DNA of 64,000 nt, taken from Hyaloperonospora brassicae. Its lineage: Eukaryota > Oomycota > Peronosporomycetes > Peronosporales > Peronosporaceae. Below, one piece after another: positions 24,846 through 36,896 of this stretch. A program made the position numbers and the translations under genes. Under the pieces are notes generated by a model. That model was not told the origin of the DNA. It saw nothing but the letters and a program-made list of their open reading frames with translations, and made no database searches. Position 1 is the stretch's first letter. Each line of letters opens with the position of its first letter. The stretch is from NCBI GenBank assembly GCA_947650285.1, contig CANTFL010000422.1, positions 23,778-87,777 on the forward strand. The letters run 5' to 3'.

Positions 24846-25326
24846 CGTGTCAACGAGAAAAAGACACCGTACATTCGCGGTAAAGTCACCGAGCATATGC
24901 GACGAAGCCACGAGATGGCGATCTTCTGGTAAACAGGAAAATACCAGAGCTGACATGACATGTTTTTGTGGGTTTTTGGAAAACCCGAATAATTGGGTTC
25001 GACAAAATTTTGTTTTTCTGGTGTTTTAGGCCCCTGATCGTCGTGCGAAGGAAATATCTTGACCCCTCAAAAGTGTTGTCAGATAAGCGCCTCAGCGTGA
25101 GGTTCCTCAAAAGAGCTTGTAATTTAAGCGACACGGTGTGGCAGCACCATGCGAAAGGTCACCGAATCGATATTTAGTGACCGAGTACAAAAGTTATAAC
25201 CTTCGGGTAATGGTGTGTCGGAATTCACCAGCACTGTCTTGCCAGACGGTGACTACCCCCATGCTAAGTACGTTTGGGCGACTTAAGTAACATACTACCA
25301 GAATTAGAAACGTACAACTAGACGAA
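24846..25326. other. Unassigned stretch between palindrome U and the hAT element
   Basis: Short ORFs on both strands (24763-25029, 24886-25134, 24968-25177) overlap each other and show no domain. Nothing supported. Confidence 0.4.
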
Positions 25327-25490
25327 CAGTAATGCGCGACGAAAGGTGAGTAATGCGCGACGAGAAAATGAGTAATGCGCGACGAGACGGTGAGTAATGC
25401 GCGACGAGACGGTGAGTAATGCGCGACCAGACGATTAGTAACGCGCGACGAGACGGTTAGCAATGCGCGACTAGACGATTACTGACGTAG
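25327..25490 (+). repeat. Minisatellite, 22-24-bp unit
   Basis: Seven or so tandem units of the form GAGTAATGCGCGACGAGACG, with drift in the last units (GATTAGTAACGCGCGACG), ending GATTACTGACGTA at about 25477-25489. A short related stretch with the same end occurs at 28970-29020, on the other side of the hAT relic. Confidence 0.85.
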
Positions 25491-25725
25491 AAACAGAAAG
25501 AATCTAGTAGGCTTAGAGTAGCAACAGGAGGGTGTGAATTAAGGACATTAATATAACACTGTGAATTTTGCTAAACTTCAACCACTTCCTTTAAAAAAGG
25601 CCACATTCCTTGGTTCCACAACCTCATTTCAGCCCTAGTGACTACGAGACTCAATCGAAAATTGGAAATAATTTTGGTCTGGTTAAAGAAGGTATTCTCG
25701 GCGTCGACCGTAGAACAAAAGACTA

Positions 25726-28345
25726 ATGTTATCATTTACCTACTTAGAAACTCAGCTCCCGGTATATCGAATTCCCACAATATCTAGCTTCAGCCCTAGC
25801 TTCTTCATTCCCAGCAGTGAGCGTGCGGTCGGCAATGTACTCCCACGACACAACGATGGTGCCCCTGCGCCTCTTTACTTCAATGCCATCGACCCCGCAA
25901 TGCTAAGCAGCGACAATGAAGTGCGGGAGCAAGACGACAATGATAGCAATGTGGAGGACATAGACAACGAACCGCGCAAGAAGCGTGGCCGCCTTCAGAG
26001 CAAGGTTGGCAACACTTTACCAAAGCCAATCAGCCGCAGGTATGCAAGCCGAACATCTGCAAGCATTGTAAGACTCTAATGAACTACCACAAGAAGAGCG
26101 AGATGGTCAAGATGCACCCTAACAATGGCGGACCTTCCGAAAATCGATGAACGGTATGGAAGGCATCGATCGCACGGAATAATATCATCGGAACGGAAGC
26201 TGACTTGTCAAGCGAAAGCTCCATCTCTATTCGATGCCATTTCGAGACAGCGGACTTCGATCATGCAGTTCACACTGACTGCGATCTCCAAGGCGGCGAA
26301 TGCCAAGTGTCAACAGCAGATCGCTCTCTAATTCTACGTGACCGGAATTTCGTTTCAGCGCGTTTAATATAGACATTTGAAGGAGGCCATCCGTTCGATG
26401 CGTACTGACGACAACATACCCCCAAATTGTAACGGGGCAGTCCGTTACATGGAAATTGTCATTTGAAAGATAATGACAATAAAGAATATTATGTTATATA
26501 TCTGTTAACAATATCACCAATAGTGGTGATATTGATGGGTCGACCACAGAGTCTGCTCATTGGTTGACATCTTGATGATATCAACTTACCAATCGCCGCA
26601 AGACGCGCGCAATGAGTGGTGAGTAGACGTCGTCATACACTCAGTTAGATTAGTATAATTAAGTTTAGTCAAACAGAGAGATAGTAGTTAAAAATTTCAT
26701 TATATTAATATAGCAGTTCTACTTTTCCCTTATCTACGCTTCCTCGTTTGCCTCGTGAACGCTTGTCGGTGCACGATACCCTTGCGGTAAGTTCACGCAA
26801 GGGTGTGCCCCGTTACACAAATCGAAAATATCTGGGATCAACGCTTCGTGACAGTCGCCACGCCGGAATCTTGGCAAAGACCTATTGGCGTTCGGCTGAC
26901 GGTGCGACGTTTCTGACGACCGATGGCTGGACAAACATAAAAAACGATTCTGACATCAACTACATGGCCGTTTCACCTACCTGCAGCCTGTTATTGGAAT
27001 CAGTGTCTACTAGTCAGCAGGCACACGACTATCAATTAATCGCCGACGCCATCTCTTGCGTAATCTGCCGCCATGACAAGACGACATTTGAACGTACCGT
27101 GAATGATAGAACAAGCGCTAACGAAAAATCGTTAAGGGTCCAGCGTTAAAAGATTTTATCAATGAAACTCCAGAGACGATGTGCGCACAGCGTGCAACTT
27201 TTTGAAAATGAGATATTTGAAGCCATCAAGACCAAGCAACGTGGCGTTAAGGAAGCAACCTATCCAGATGTCTACCTTTTTGATATTCTGCATGAATTTG
27301 TGGAAGATTGCAAGAATATCGACAGGTTTTTCCACCAGTTATACATCATGAAGGCCCAACTTTGCGATCTTCACAACTCTAATGGTGCTCCCATGCTCCA
27401 GAGATCGATACCAACCCGTTGTGGTACGATTCAGGCAATGGCCAAGAATCTACGATCTTCAAAAAGACATGTATACGTGCTTGTCTCAAGGTGCAATTAC
27501 ATCCAGGAAATAGCAAGCCAAAAAGCTCAATAGGTCGAGGTGCGCACCACCGTCACTGACAAGCGCTTTATCGAAAAGGCGGAAAAGATCTTGGCGATCC
27601 TGCGTGCACTTGATCTTTCATCGTCAAGTACCAGTCGGACAAGATCCGAATCTCAGAGGTGTTGCCCGACTTTTTCAACCTGCAAACGGAATTTAAAGAT
27701 TCCACAACGACACAGGCATCCCCACGGCGGAACAGGACTACCTAATTAAGCTTGCCGAACAGCGCATGTATTTTACGTATGGCGTGGCGCACACGTGGAT
27801 ACCTGCTCGAGCCGGTGCTGCTTGGTGGGGGCATGCCCAGCGCCATCTTCGTTGTAGTTTAAAGGACGCTATAATCAACATGCCCATTGACGACGAGCAG
27901 CCTGTCGACAATGCTCATGAAAGGCAAGTTTACTTGGAATATACCAATTTTGTTGTTGTGGCAACAAATGAATAGGCCCAAGATTCATTTCAATTTCAGC
28001 TCCTTGCCAATCGAAGCGAGACTCTATTAGAATGGTGGCTCACAGACGGTAAGGATTTATTTAATGCTTCAAAAGGTCGCCATCAAACGTTTCAGCATGT
28101 CCACCTCGACCGCTAGATTTGAGCGCAACTTCTCAACAATGGAATTTACCATTCCTAAGATCAGAAACATCTTGGCCCGAGATACCGTCAACAAGCTTGT
28201 ATTCATCAAGTCAAACCTTGGATATTTCTACGACTCGCCAAAAGCAGACAGTGACAAGTACAGCAGGAACACTGAGAGCAACGTCGATGACAACGAGCTA
28301 TTAGATAAAGTAATAGATAAAGTATCGACCTTATCACAACAATAA
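25726..28345 (+). pseudogene. hAT-superfamily transposase, broken and split by an LTR
   Basis: Cut-and-paste DNA transposase. In order: acidic N-terminal part; BED-type zinc finger near 26045-26125 (CKHCKTLMNYH with a later H); segment ending at the LTR (FYVTGISF ... DDNIPPN); directly after the LTR at 26818 RKYLG and LTTDGWTNIKNDS, typical of the DUF659 part; RFFH and TRCGTIQ near 27310-27440; DKIPISEVLPDFF near 27640; and the C-terminal dimerisation part (KRFSMSTSTARFERNFSTM near 28080-28145) ending at 28345. Stops and frameshifts separate the pieces, so it is inactive. The frame is continuous across the LTR target duplication, so the LTR hit a hAT coding region. Terminal inverted repeats were not found. 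Confidence 0.85.
26428..26817. repeat. Solo LTR (390 bp) inside the hAT transposase
   Basis: It has perfect 12-bp inverted ends (TGTAACGGGGCA ... TGCCCCGTTACA) and a perfect 5-bp target duplication CAAAT at 26423-26427 and 26818-26822. It contains a near-palindrome with 10-bp arms (AATATCACCA / TGGTGATATT) at about 26510-26533. The same family is found in the opposite orientation at 43760-44170. Confidence 0.93.
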
Positions 28346-28959
28346 AACCATGTCAAAAACGGATTTTTTGTACTAAAGTCAAAACCAGATGTTTTGACCA
28401 GATAAAATCGTTTTTTCCACCTCTGCAATTTACTGAGACTGCATCTAAAGAAGACAAGATTCGCTTTTGTTCGGAAGACGTGCGTAATCTCGATACCTTT
28501 TCGTACCTTCCTTTCCTGTGAACAATGAAGGTCCTTAAGCACTCTTCGTGTTTCTGGTCAACGTTATAAACAGTCTAGCCGAAGACAGCGGACCATGTCT
28601 ATTGTAGGTCACAAGATGACCATTATAAGTAGTTGTAGTAGTAGATGGTAAGTGTCGATATGCTAAGTGAAGATGGTCATCATTCCTCATAGCATATATG
28701 AAATTTTAGTCCTTCTTCACATACTGTAGAACTCATTCGTGTTCGACACTGAATCGTCTATAAAAGAACGTGAAGGTTCATAGAAGGTAGGTTATCACAT
28801 CGAATCTCCTAACTCATCACATACATTTGCGCCATGTTTGAGCCTACGGCTCTTACCCCACGACTGTTGTTAAGATGCGCCTCGGCCAGCAAGCGATCGA
28901 CGAAAGGTAGAATTTGTCCACCGGTTGTGCGCCTATTCGAATCGTAATGCACGTTATGG
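28346..28959. other. 3' flank of the hAT relic, no gene
   Basis: Only short ORFs. It is probably the hAT 3' untranslated and end region, since related short repeats follow at 28970. Confidence 0.4.
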
Positions 28960-29020
28960 CCATTACTCATGCGCGGTTATGCGATTAGTAATGCGCGTAG
29001 TAGCGATTACTGACGTATAC
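28960..29020 (+). repeat. Short repeat related to the 25.3-kb minisatellite
   Basis: CATTACTCATGCGCG, GATTAGTAATGCGCG and GATTACTGACGTA occur within 60 bp. The last two also occur at the right end of the array at 25327-25490, in the same orientation. Confidence 0.6.
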
Positions 29021-29162
29021 GGTGCGCACCATATAAATTAGAGTCTCCCTTATTTATTATGGCCGGGACCGCCAAATTTTGATCGAATAAAGAAATTATT
29101 TAAAAGTGGAGTAAGGGGGAAAGGGATAAAGGGGAGGGTGCTACATTTTTTTACTCCCAACA

Positions 29163-30664
29163 TGGTCGCCAATCGACATACCCTCACAGACATCCTCCGC
29201 ACGGCGATCTGCATGGAGAAGCAGAGACGTCCACGCCTCACCCAGGAAGCTCTGTGTCGGTGGATGCTGGAGGGGCATTGAATCACGGTCACCCAAGGGA
29301 CAATAAGCAACGTCCAGAAGCGTTCTGCAGACCTGCTAGGTTTAGCCATAAGCGATGAAGACCTACATTCCCAGCGACGGAAAGGCGTTTTCATCCCGCT
29401 GGTGGAGACGGCGCTTACTCGGTAGATGATTGAGTATCATGGTGTTGTCAACATCGGCGGATACCTGATCTAGGGAAAAAGTGGCATCGTATATAAAGGC
29501 GAGATGTACACCCTGCAATAATGAGAGTGCATCCGCATTCTCAAATCAGTTGGTTGCAGATATTTAAAAGTCGCCACGAAATCCGCATGCACTATTGCTT
29601 TGTCGAAAGCGGATTTGTCGACGTAGAAGCACTGGAGGAGCGCCTGCCGTAAATTTGCGCTCAATTGGACTCGTACAACGCCGCCGATATCTACAACATG
29701 CATGAGACCGGCCTGTTCTACCGAAGACAGGCCGGTTCATCGCTTTCGACACACCAGCGGAAGGGTCACAAGCAGGGGAAAGAGCGGATGACGATGACCA
29801 TCTGCAGAGACGCAGGCGGATCCGACAAGTTTCTGCTGTGGGTCATCGGGAAGGTTCCTAATCCCACGCTGTTTCAAAACCGTTGACCGCAAAAGCCTGG
29901 TCGTTGCCTATCACGCCAACAAGAAACTGTAGATGACTCTCAACGAGTTCAAACTAGGGCTTAAAGCCTCCGCCAAACACTTTGCCGGGCACAAGGGCAT
30001 TCAGATCCTCGACAACTGCTTTGCGCGCATCATGGAAGAGAATCTGGACAACGCCGGAATCATTCTGCATAATACAGCGCTATTGTATTTCCCGCATAAT
30101 ACGACCATCAAGGTTCAGCCTTGCGACGCTGATATTATAAGCAACTTGAAAGCGTATTACTGTAGGCGCTACATCCGCCACCTACTGGATCGACTTGAAA
30201 ACAATTCGCCGGTTGCAGCAAAGATCAACGTCTTGGAGGCGCTTCAGCTTGCGCTTGCAGCATGGACTCTAAATTTCCGGCCTCAGTGCATCCTTAATTG
30301 CTTTACGCACTGAAACCTTCTCATCTCCGACATGGAGAACGCTGCAAATGCCAAAGTGGAAGTCCCGCGAGCAGTCTTTGAGGTCATACAGGGACAAGTT
30401 GAACAACTTTATCGCAAACCGATGTCCATCGACTTCCTGCTCAATGATCGCGACGAAGAGCAGGTGAGCTACACAACGATAGAGGCAGATTTTTTCGAAA
30501 GCGGTCAATTGCCGATGTCAGCACGTGGCAGCTACGGCAAAGAGGGCGATAAAGTGGCGGCACCGCCCGTCCCTCTTCGTAATGCTGCATCGATGCTTGC
30601 AGAGCTCAAGACTTTCCGTTTGCAGCAGGAGACTGGAGAGGGGTTCTCATGGATGTTTCAATAA
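29163..30664 (+). pseudogene. Tigger/pogo (Tc1-mariner group) transposase, broken, copy 1
   Basis: The N-terminal part (29163-29400) is a CENP-B-type helix-turn-helix region (RLTQEALCRWMLEGH, then TVTQGTISNVQKRS). The DDE nuclease follows from about 29540 to 30310: YNAADIYNMHETGLFYRR, KGHKQGKERMT, LDNCFARI, VQPCDADIISNLKAYY, ending in AAWTLNFRP. The C-terminal tail runs to 30664. In the family the first catalytic Asp is in NMDETG; here it is NMHETG, so the first DDE residue is lost. In-frame stops (for example in LEGH*ITV near 29279 and RLP* near 29650) also block it. A different Tigger subfamily lies at 56855-58452. Confidence 0.85.
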
Positions 30665-31849
30665 ATGCAGGATCAGGTGGAAAATCTTCAGCAAAAGTCC
30701 TTTACAGCAACAAACTCTGGATATATTTCCTATAATAGTCCCCTGGCAGCAGTTAATGTATGAATGGCGAAAAATCCCTGGCTTCAATATTAAAAATAAA
30801 GAAGTTTTATATATTTGGCCTGAACTAAACATGAGACCCGACATTTTCATCAAGTAAGGAAGATTATTAAACAAGAAAATACAAATATTACGGAGACTCT
30901 ATTGTATAATATGTAACTTCTAAGTGCAAAAGCCAAATCTGATAAAGAAAAAAATTATTCTTTCGCCATTTCCGCAACCGAAAACGTCTTTCAAACGCCC
31001 CAGTCGTCCTGCACACACTAAGCACGTCTTTTGCACGTTTTAGAAGCCAATCAAGGTACTGATCAGTCACCAGTTGCCGACATGTCGCGCCCCAATAGAA
31101 AGCTACGACACATGCAGGTTATATGGGAAGTTGCTGCGCCCGCAGTGTGATTCGAAATCAATGTGATTTCAACAGCCGTAACAATTATTTTGAAGAGATA
31201 ATTAATGAGTCCGGATATTACATCATCTACGCTAAATTCAATTGCCCTGCATCAATTTTTCTAAAAGAGAATAAATGCCATGCTCTTAAAAAGGTCTCGA
31301 GCACATGGTCACATATATTTTTTTAATCGCTCACTACCATTTGACGCCGTTCTCAAAAGTGCTATAGAAAGAAGTTCGCATACCGCGAGATCAAGACTTT
31401 GAAGGCCGCCGAACACGCAATATGAAATATCGGTTGCATTGTAAGGTCCCATAATTCAATTTTGTCGGATGTCAAAGTTTTGGATACTGCCAATTATCGG
31501 GCTTTGCAAAATGTTTTCCAAACCGTGATGAGTCGGATGGATTTTAATGATTGAAAGCGTCGTTTTTTTGTAATAGAGGACAACCAGGCAAATTTATGCC
31601 GTTTAGGGTGACAACATCCCTTTTTGCACTTCTTAGACTGCAAACATGGTGTTTAAGCTAATTCGTCTACCAATTAAAGGATTCAACGCGAAGATTTGGC
31701 AAAAAGTAAGAAAAAGAAGTCTACGCGGGGAATTTGTGGCGGTAAAAAGGAATTTGCCGCGAATGAAAAATTGATGCAATTCTTCGAAATTTTAGGGTCC
31801 TGTGACTTCGCGATCCATCTGTCATATCATAACTCGAGACGATGGAGGC
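30665..31849. other. 3' flank of the Tigger relic, no gene
   Basis: Short ORFs (30888-31070 minus, 31123-31326 plus) without domains. The stretch near 31720-31770 (GGGGAATTTGTGGCGG, GAATTTGCCGCG) looks like transposon end sequence, but no mate was paired with certainty. Confidence 0.4.
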
Positions 31850-33405
31850 GAAGATAGTATTATACATATCCATATATGGTCTAATAATTTTGTTAAAATA
31901 TAAACGAGATGGGGAGTATATACGTGACAGAGATCAAACATTGTTACAGTTTGAAGATGGGCAAATGGTGGTTGAAGAGTTAAGCATATTTAGATTAGCG
32001 AAAAAAGTTGCGATTGATGGACCTACATACTGCCACTTCGTATTTTAGTCCGTAACCAAAGGAAGCTTGATTAACGACGACCACGGCGCTCAATACTGCC
32101 ATTAAACACCACATAAATGTGCCTTATCTGCGAGCACAACCCTTGTCACACAAAAGCACTCATCAAATGATTCTGAATACTAACGAGCCTCCGCAGAGTA
32201 TTACGACTAGTGAGGGAGATGGAGAAGGTCTTGATCCAGGATGTACCATCTGCAGTAACGTTTCTGCCTTCAACCGCTTGAACTACTTAAGTGCGAGCAA
32301 CAAAGTTACAACTTCGTCGTTTCATGCATCCCGGTATCAAATGTATTGCTGTAATTTGATCCCGGAGTATTGCTTAGCAACACAATTATTAAGTTGTGTT
32401 AATCTCTTTCCACCATTGATCTATATCATCCTTATAGCAATGAAGTATATACCATTCAACAAAATTAAACACGCACGTGATGACTTGTAGAGCATGCATG
32501 TGTCTCGAATTTTACATGCAGCCTTTTTTGCGTAAAAGCATTCCTTTCGAGAATGTGCATGATTATATACGATGACACCGATCCTATTGTTTCTTGAGAT
32601 AGACGAACTTAGTTTCTTGTGTGCTGCAAGCAAGCATTATGAGAAATAATATCTTGTTTATAATGCATGGACGGGTAGTTTGTAAGCTTACTACTGCAAA
32701 TGTAGACTTGTTACGCATAAAAGCTCTTGGTAATTGATGAGACGGCTAAACATACATCGATATCAGAAAATGCAAATCGAAACGTATTTTAAAGCCCGTG
32801 GGTATGTATTTGCCTCAGCGAGGATCAACTACTTGAAGGTGCTGATTCATATAAGTTCGACCGTCGACAAGCGCGCGACGTGCACCAATCGACCTAAGCC
32901 AAAAAATTCAGCCAGCAGCAATTCTTACGATTTGTTTTATCAACACTTGCACAGAAATAAAACCATAACGTATATTTTTGCAAAATCGATGATCATCTTA
33001 GTCTGGCGAGGAGGTATAAAGTAAACAGTTTCTATTCTAACTGAATTCTTTACGCTTTTTGTCGTGCCGTAACCTTCACGCTTGCGTCGTCTATAGAGCT
33101 TTATGAATAGGTAGATACATTTATGCATATTCACAACAACGACCAACCCCGGTGACGGAGGAAATTAACTCACTTCGGGACCGAGAGGATGCGTGGCTTG
33201 ACGATAGTGCATAGGCGGTACAAAGAAACATATTTGGAGAGCACTAACAAATCCGTACATAGTGGGTCGCTCGAGTACATGTATATAACTCAAACCTTCT
33301 CTCTCTTAAGAAATATACAAATGTATAAACTTCCGCGTAGATAACATGAAGGGGTTCCTTCATGTTATAAAAAGATGATCAGAATGTAGCTGTCTAATAT
33401 CTGTA
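31850..33405 (+). repeat. Side block of palindrome B, shared with 16003-17300
   Basis: Colinear, diverged match to the minus strand of 17300-16003. It includes CTGCGAGCACAACCCTTGTC near 32127 and CGTCGTTTCATGC near 32317. It runs into the left arm of palindrome B, whose outer end (33350-33405) is already diverged from the right arm. A 123-aa ORF at 32119-32490 overlaps the best-matching part but is not recognised. Confidence 0.7.
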
Positions 33406-34608
33406 TATCGAAAAGGTCGCGATGAAGAGACATATGCGACGTTTTGGAAGGTACCACTGCCTGAGCATTCGATCCTAGCCATTACGAGCCAATGACATTC
33501 GGATTGTAAGAGGGTTCGGATATCACTTCAGATATACGTAATAAATGTTCCACGGGCTGAGTGTACGTTCATATCTAGCTCGTACGTACAATCAGCACAA
33601 AAAGTAACTCGTTAGCCTTATCGTAAGATCAGTGATGAGCATACGCATCTTTTTATGTTCTTCAACGGTCTTGTGAGTAGATTCTTTCTTACTCATCTAT
33701 TCCACCTCAAATTTGACTCTCAACTAAAGGTCAGATGTGGCTGAGCGAAGGACGATAGAAAAAGACAGGATCATGTCAACTTGACGTCCGATTGTTTATC
33801 GATGCAACACGAGCGCGGAAGTATTGATAACATGGTATCTAGTATGTTGAGAGCGAGAAACGTTGCTCTTCCTATTACAAGATATTAGAAACGTTCAATC
33901 GCTGCGAGAAGATGCGGCGATGATTTGATGAGTGCCTCATACGAAGGTCACTGTAATTGTGTCAGGTATGATCACCATATACCATAAAAGTGCGTATATG
34001 CACGGTACGGCTATCTTCGAGACCTCAATATCTCAGAGACCATAAGACAGCTTCAATTTTGGTAAAGCGCCATACTGGTAAACAACATGAATCGTATTGC
34101 ATATATTGCAGGCCTCCTGATAGAACTTCCTCACATCATACGTTGCTTCATGTTTCGCCATACTGATGTCGTACATCAATCCATTGAAGATCAGTGCGAC
34201 AAATATGTCGCTTCGTGGTCTAGTCGACTATGAGACGTTGGATCACTTTGGTGATTGCCATTGACTGGAGTACCAAGTATATTCCTTGTATCAGTATCTC
34301 ATCAATATATCTTAACCTACCATAGTCTAAAGCATGTTGAGCGCGAAACGACTTGAAGGAGATGACTTTGCATCTTACAGTAGTAGCATCCATTACAGTG
34401 AAATAAGGCGTAGTGGGAATTTACGATACGATAATATAGAAGCTGTGCGATAAAGAATCCACGTACATGATATGGATGACAAATCTGATGCCATCTTGCA
34501 ATTATCATGGCTCATACGAATATATAGTTCATCGAACCTGGCAAGGTCGTGACTAAGTCGATTGTCAGTTCATTAAATGTACATCTGACCAATTATATAT
34601 CGGAGCGC
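33406..34608 (+). repeat. Palindrome B, left arm
   Basis: Nearly identical inverted copy at 36897-38099 (positions sum to 71505). Outside 33406 the two arms stay similar for about 60 bp more but diverge. It is homologous along its length to the arms of palindrome A, less the 268-bp solo LTR: the uninterrupted site is near 34290-34310. Confidence 0.9.
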
Positions 34609-36896
34609 TCACTAGGGTGTAACTGTTTCACTAGAGATTGCGGTAACAAAAAAAAGTGTTAGCAAATTTACTTCGAATCGTCGTTCCAGACATGTTGAAT
34701 ATAAATTGAAAAGTCGAATATCAGCACTTGAAGAAAATAATACAAATATATAAGTTGGATTCAAAATGCATCGGACCGGTCGCAAAGCAAAGACAAGTGG
34801 TACGGGTGTACAAAAGTCGTGAGACACTTACCATAAAACCTAAGTTGGCCCAGAATCTTATGTATATTATGGGCTGAATGATATTTGTAAAGTTCACTGA
34901 TATACGATTTTGATGTATTAGTCGCCACATAATTACTGAGTGAGTTCTGCGACCGCAAACACAATTCGCGAGTCCAAATAATCCAAAACGTTAGTAGAAT
35001 TACGTAAGAAAACCAAGCTAATCACAATTGCTCGCAAGACATCTGTCGAAAAATACAGTACATGTTGCTTAACAACCGACATAATCGTGGTATATTTGAG
35101 CTCTTATGAAGGAACACATAGAAATTTGTAATTAAAACTGATCCAGTATAATTTATTGGTGTTTAAAAAAATTATATAATTGACCAGTGATTATTTGGTA
35201 TGGATGTTTGGTCGACCGACAGTATATATAATGTCATCAATTGTTTGCATACATTACGTTATATCAGTCAATTGAGGCTCGATGTGAGATATAGATAAGG
35301 TTGATCTCAATATACATACGAGGGTACGTAGTCTGAGATCAAGGTTCGATGATTATGCGGTCATATTGGATATCGGCTGCCAGAAAATAATGTATTCATC
35401 ACATCGAACATCAAACAATATTACACGAAGCGCTGCTAATTTTTACAATTGACGCGATTCCCCGACAAATCTTTTTTAGTCACATCGACTTAAGTCTCCC
35501 ATGAAAAATAAACTATCATAACCCACCCACCAGCATCTAAATAACCAGAATAGATTCGAGCACTAATCTGAACAACCACGTCCTATTATTTACTCTCTTT
35601 AATTGCTACCTAGAACATGAGATATCTCGTTTGCCAGATTGATAGACAAAACACACCTGTCAAAATCCATGAAGACTCTTCGAACCTCACATTTTATTTA
35701 GCATTACTTTTTTGTTCATTCCGCATATATTCATTCTGATATGCACGAAATGTACGTCTAAGCATCAAGATCTAGTGAGAATGATATACATGATCCAGAT
35801 AAAATACCGTGTAGCTTGATTTTTATACTTACTGCGTACGAATCTCATTTTTATCGGTGTCGGAGACGCTACCGCTGCAGCATTAGGTTTTTGCAAACAA
35901 GCGAGACATACATCATAATTTTTTTATTTTACGCATGATGAAGTTTGAAGAGCTGTGTGGTGATGTATCACCTACTTTACTAATAAGTTATCGGTAGACA
36001 CTTCGCCAATATTGATAATTCGAAACATGCAAGTAATCAACGCTTTTAAAAAAATACTTAGAGCCCGTATATATTCATTTCCATGGATCAGTGCTTGTTG
36101 CCTGATGCACCTCACTTCATACATGGTGACAATCTACATTGTGGATTTTATACACAACTTTGAAAATTGTTCGAGTCAATGCCTACAATGTAAGCGTATA
36201 CTGCTCAAAAGAGATATTGTCATCGAGCACAATATGAGAAATTGGTAAAGTTGCGTATACTCTTTTACAATCAGCATAATACTTTTCGACCAGACACTGC
36301 TATACCCCTATCGTAATTTACGTGTGCAACACAATCCAGCTACTTTGTACGTATCCGTTCACACAAGATGTATGTGGTACCATATCAATGACTGAATATC
36401 TAACATAATCGACTTCTTGTACGCATTCTTGGTTATGTCTGCAACTGATTCGATATCTATTACCCTTGTACATTTTGCACATGTTTTTAAAGACAGACCA
36501 CTTATCGGTTGCTAAAATTATATTATACTTCCTCAAGCTATTCGTTGTACCTTTTTGCATAGCCGTTTTTCTGTTAACGTGTGCTCATTCAAAGATTCTA
36601 TGCTGGTGGGTTCGCTACCGATGTGTCTGAATGGCTGGTCATTATATCTTGCCAAAATCTAGATTTTCTGTGTTCTATCCATTATAACATTTAGGCGCTT
36701 CGATGCATTAATAAGTGGAGCTATTTATTGATAAATATATACTTTAATGTGCCAGCGTAATCTGCTGATATATAATTCATGCCGCTCTTCGCCAGACCTT
36801 GATCGTGGAGGATATAGGGTCATAAACGACTATCCATGCGAACAATTTTCAGGTGAGACTGTCCCACTCCATATTAGACTATTTACACGCTTGTGA
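34609..36896. other. Spacer of palindrome B, AT-rich, no gene seen
   Basis: 2.3 kb. Overlapping ORFs of 60-80 aa on both strands, none recognised. No clear overall match to the A spacer was found, apart from the margins. Confidence 0.5.

Noticed and set aside
25327..25490. CRISPR-like array
   Set aside because: Units follow each other directly with no unique spacers; it is a minisatellite in a eukaryotic genome.
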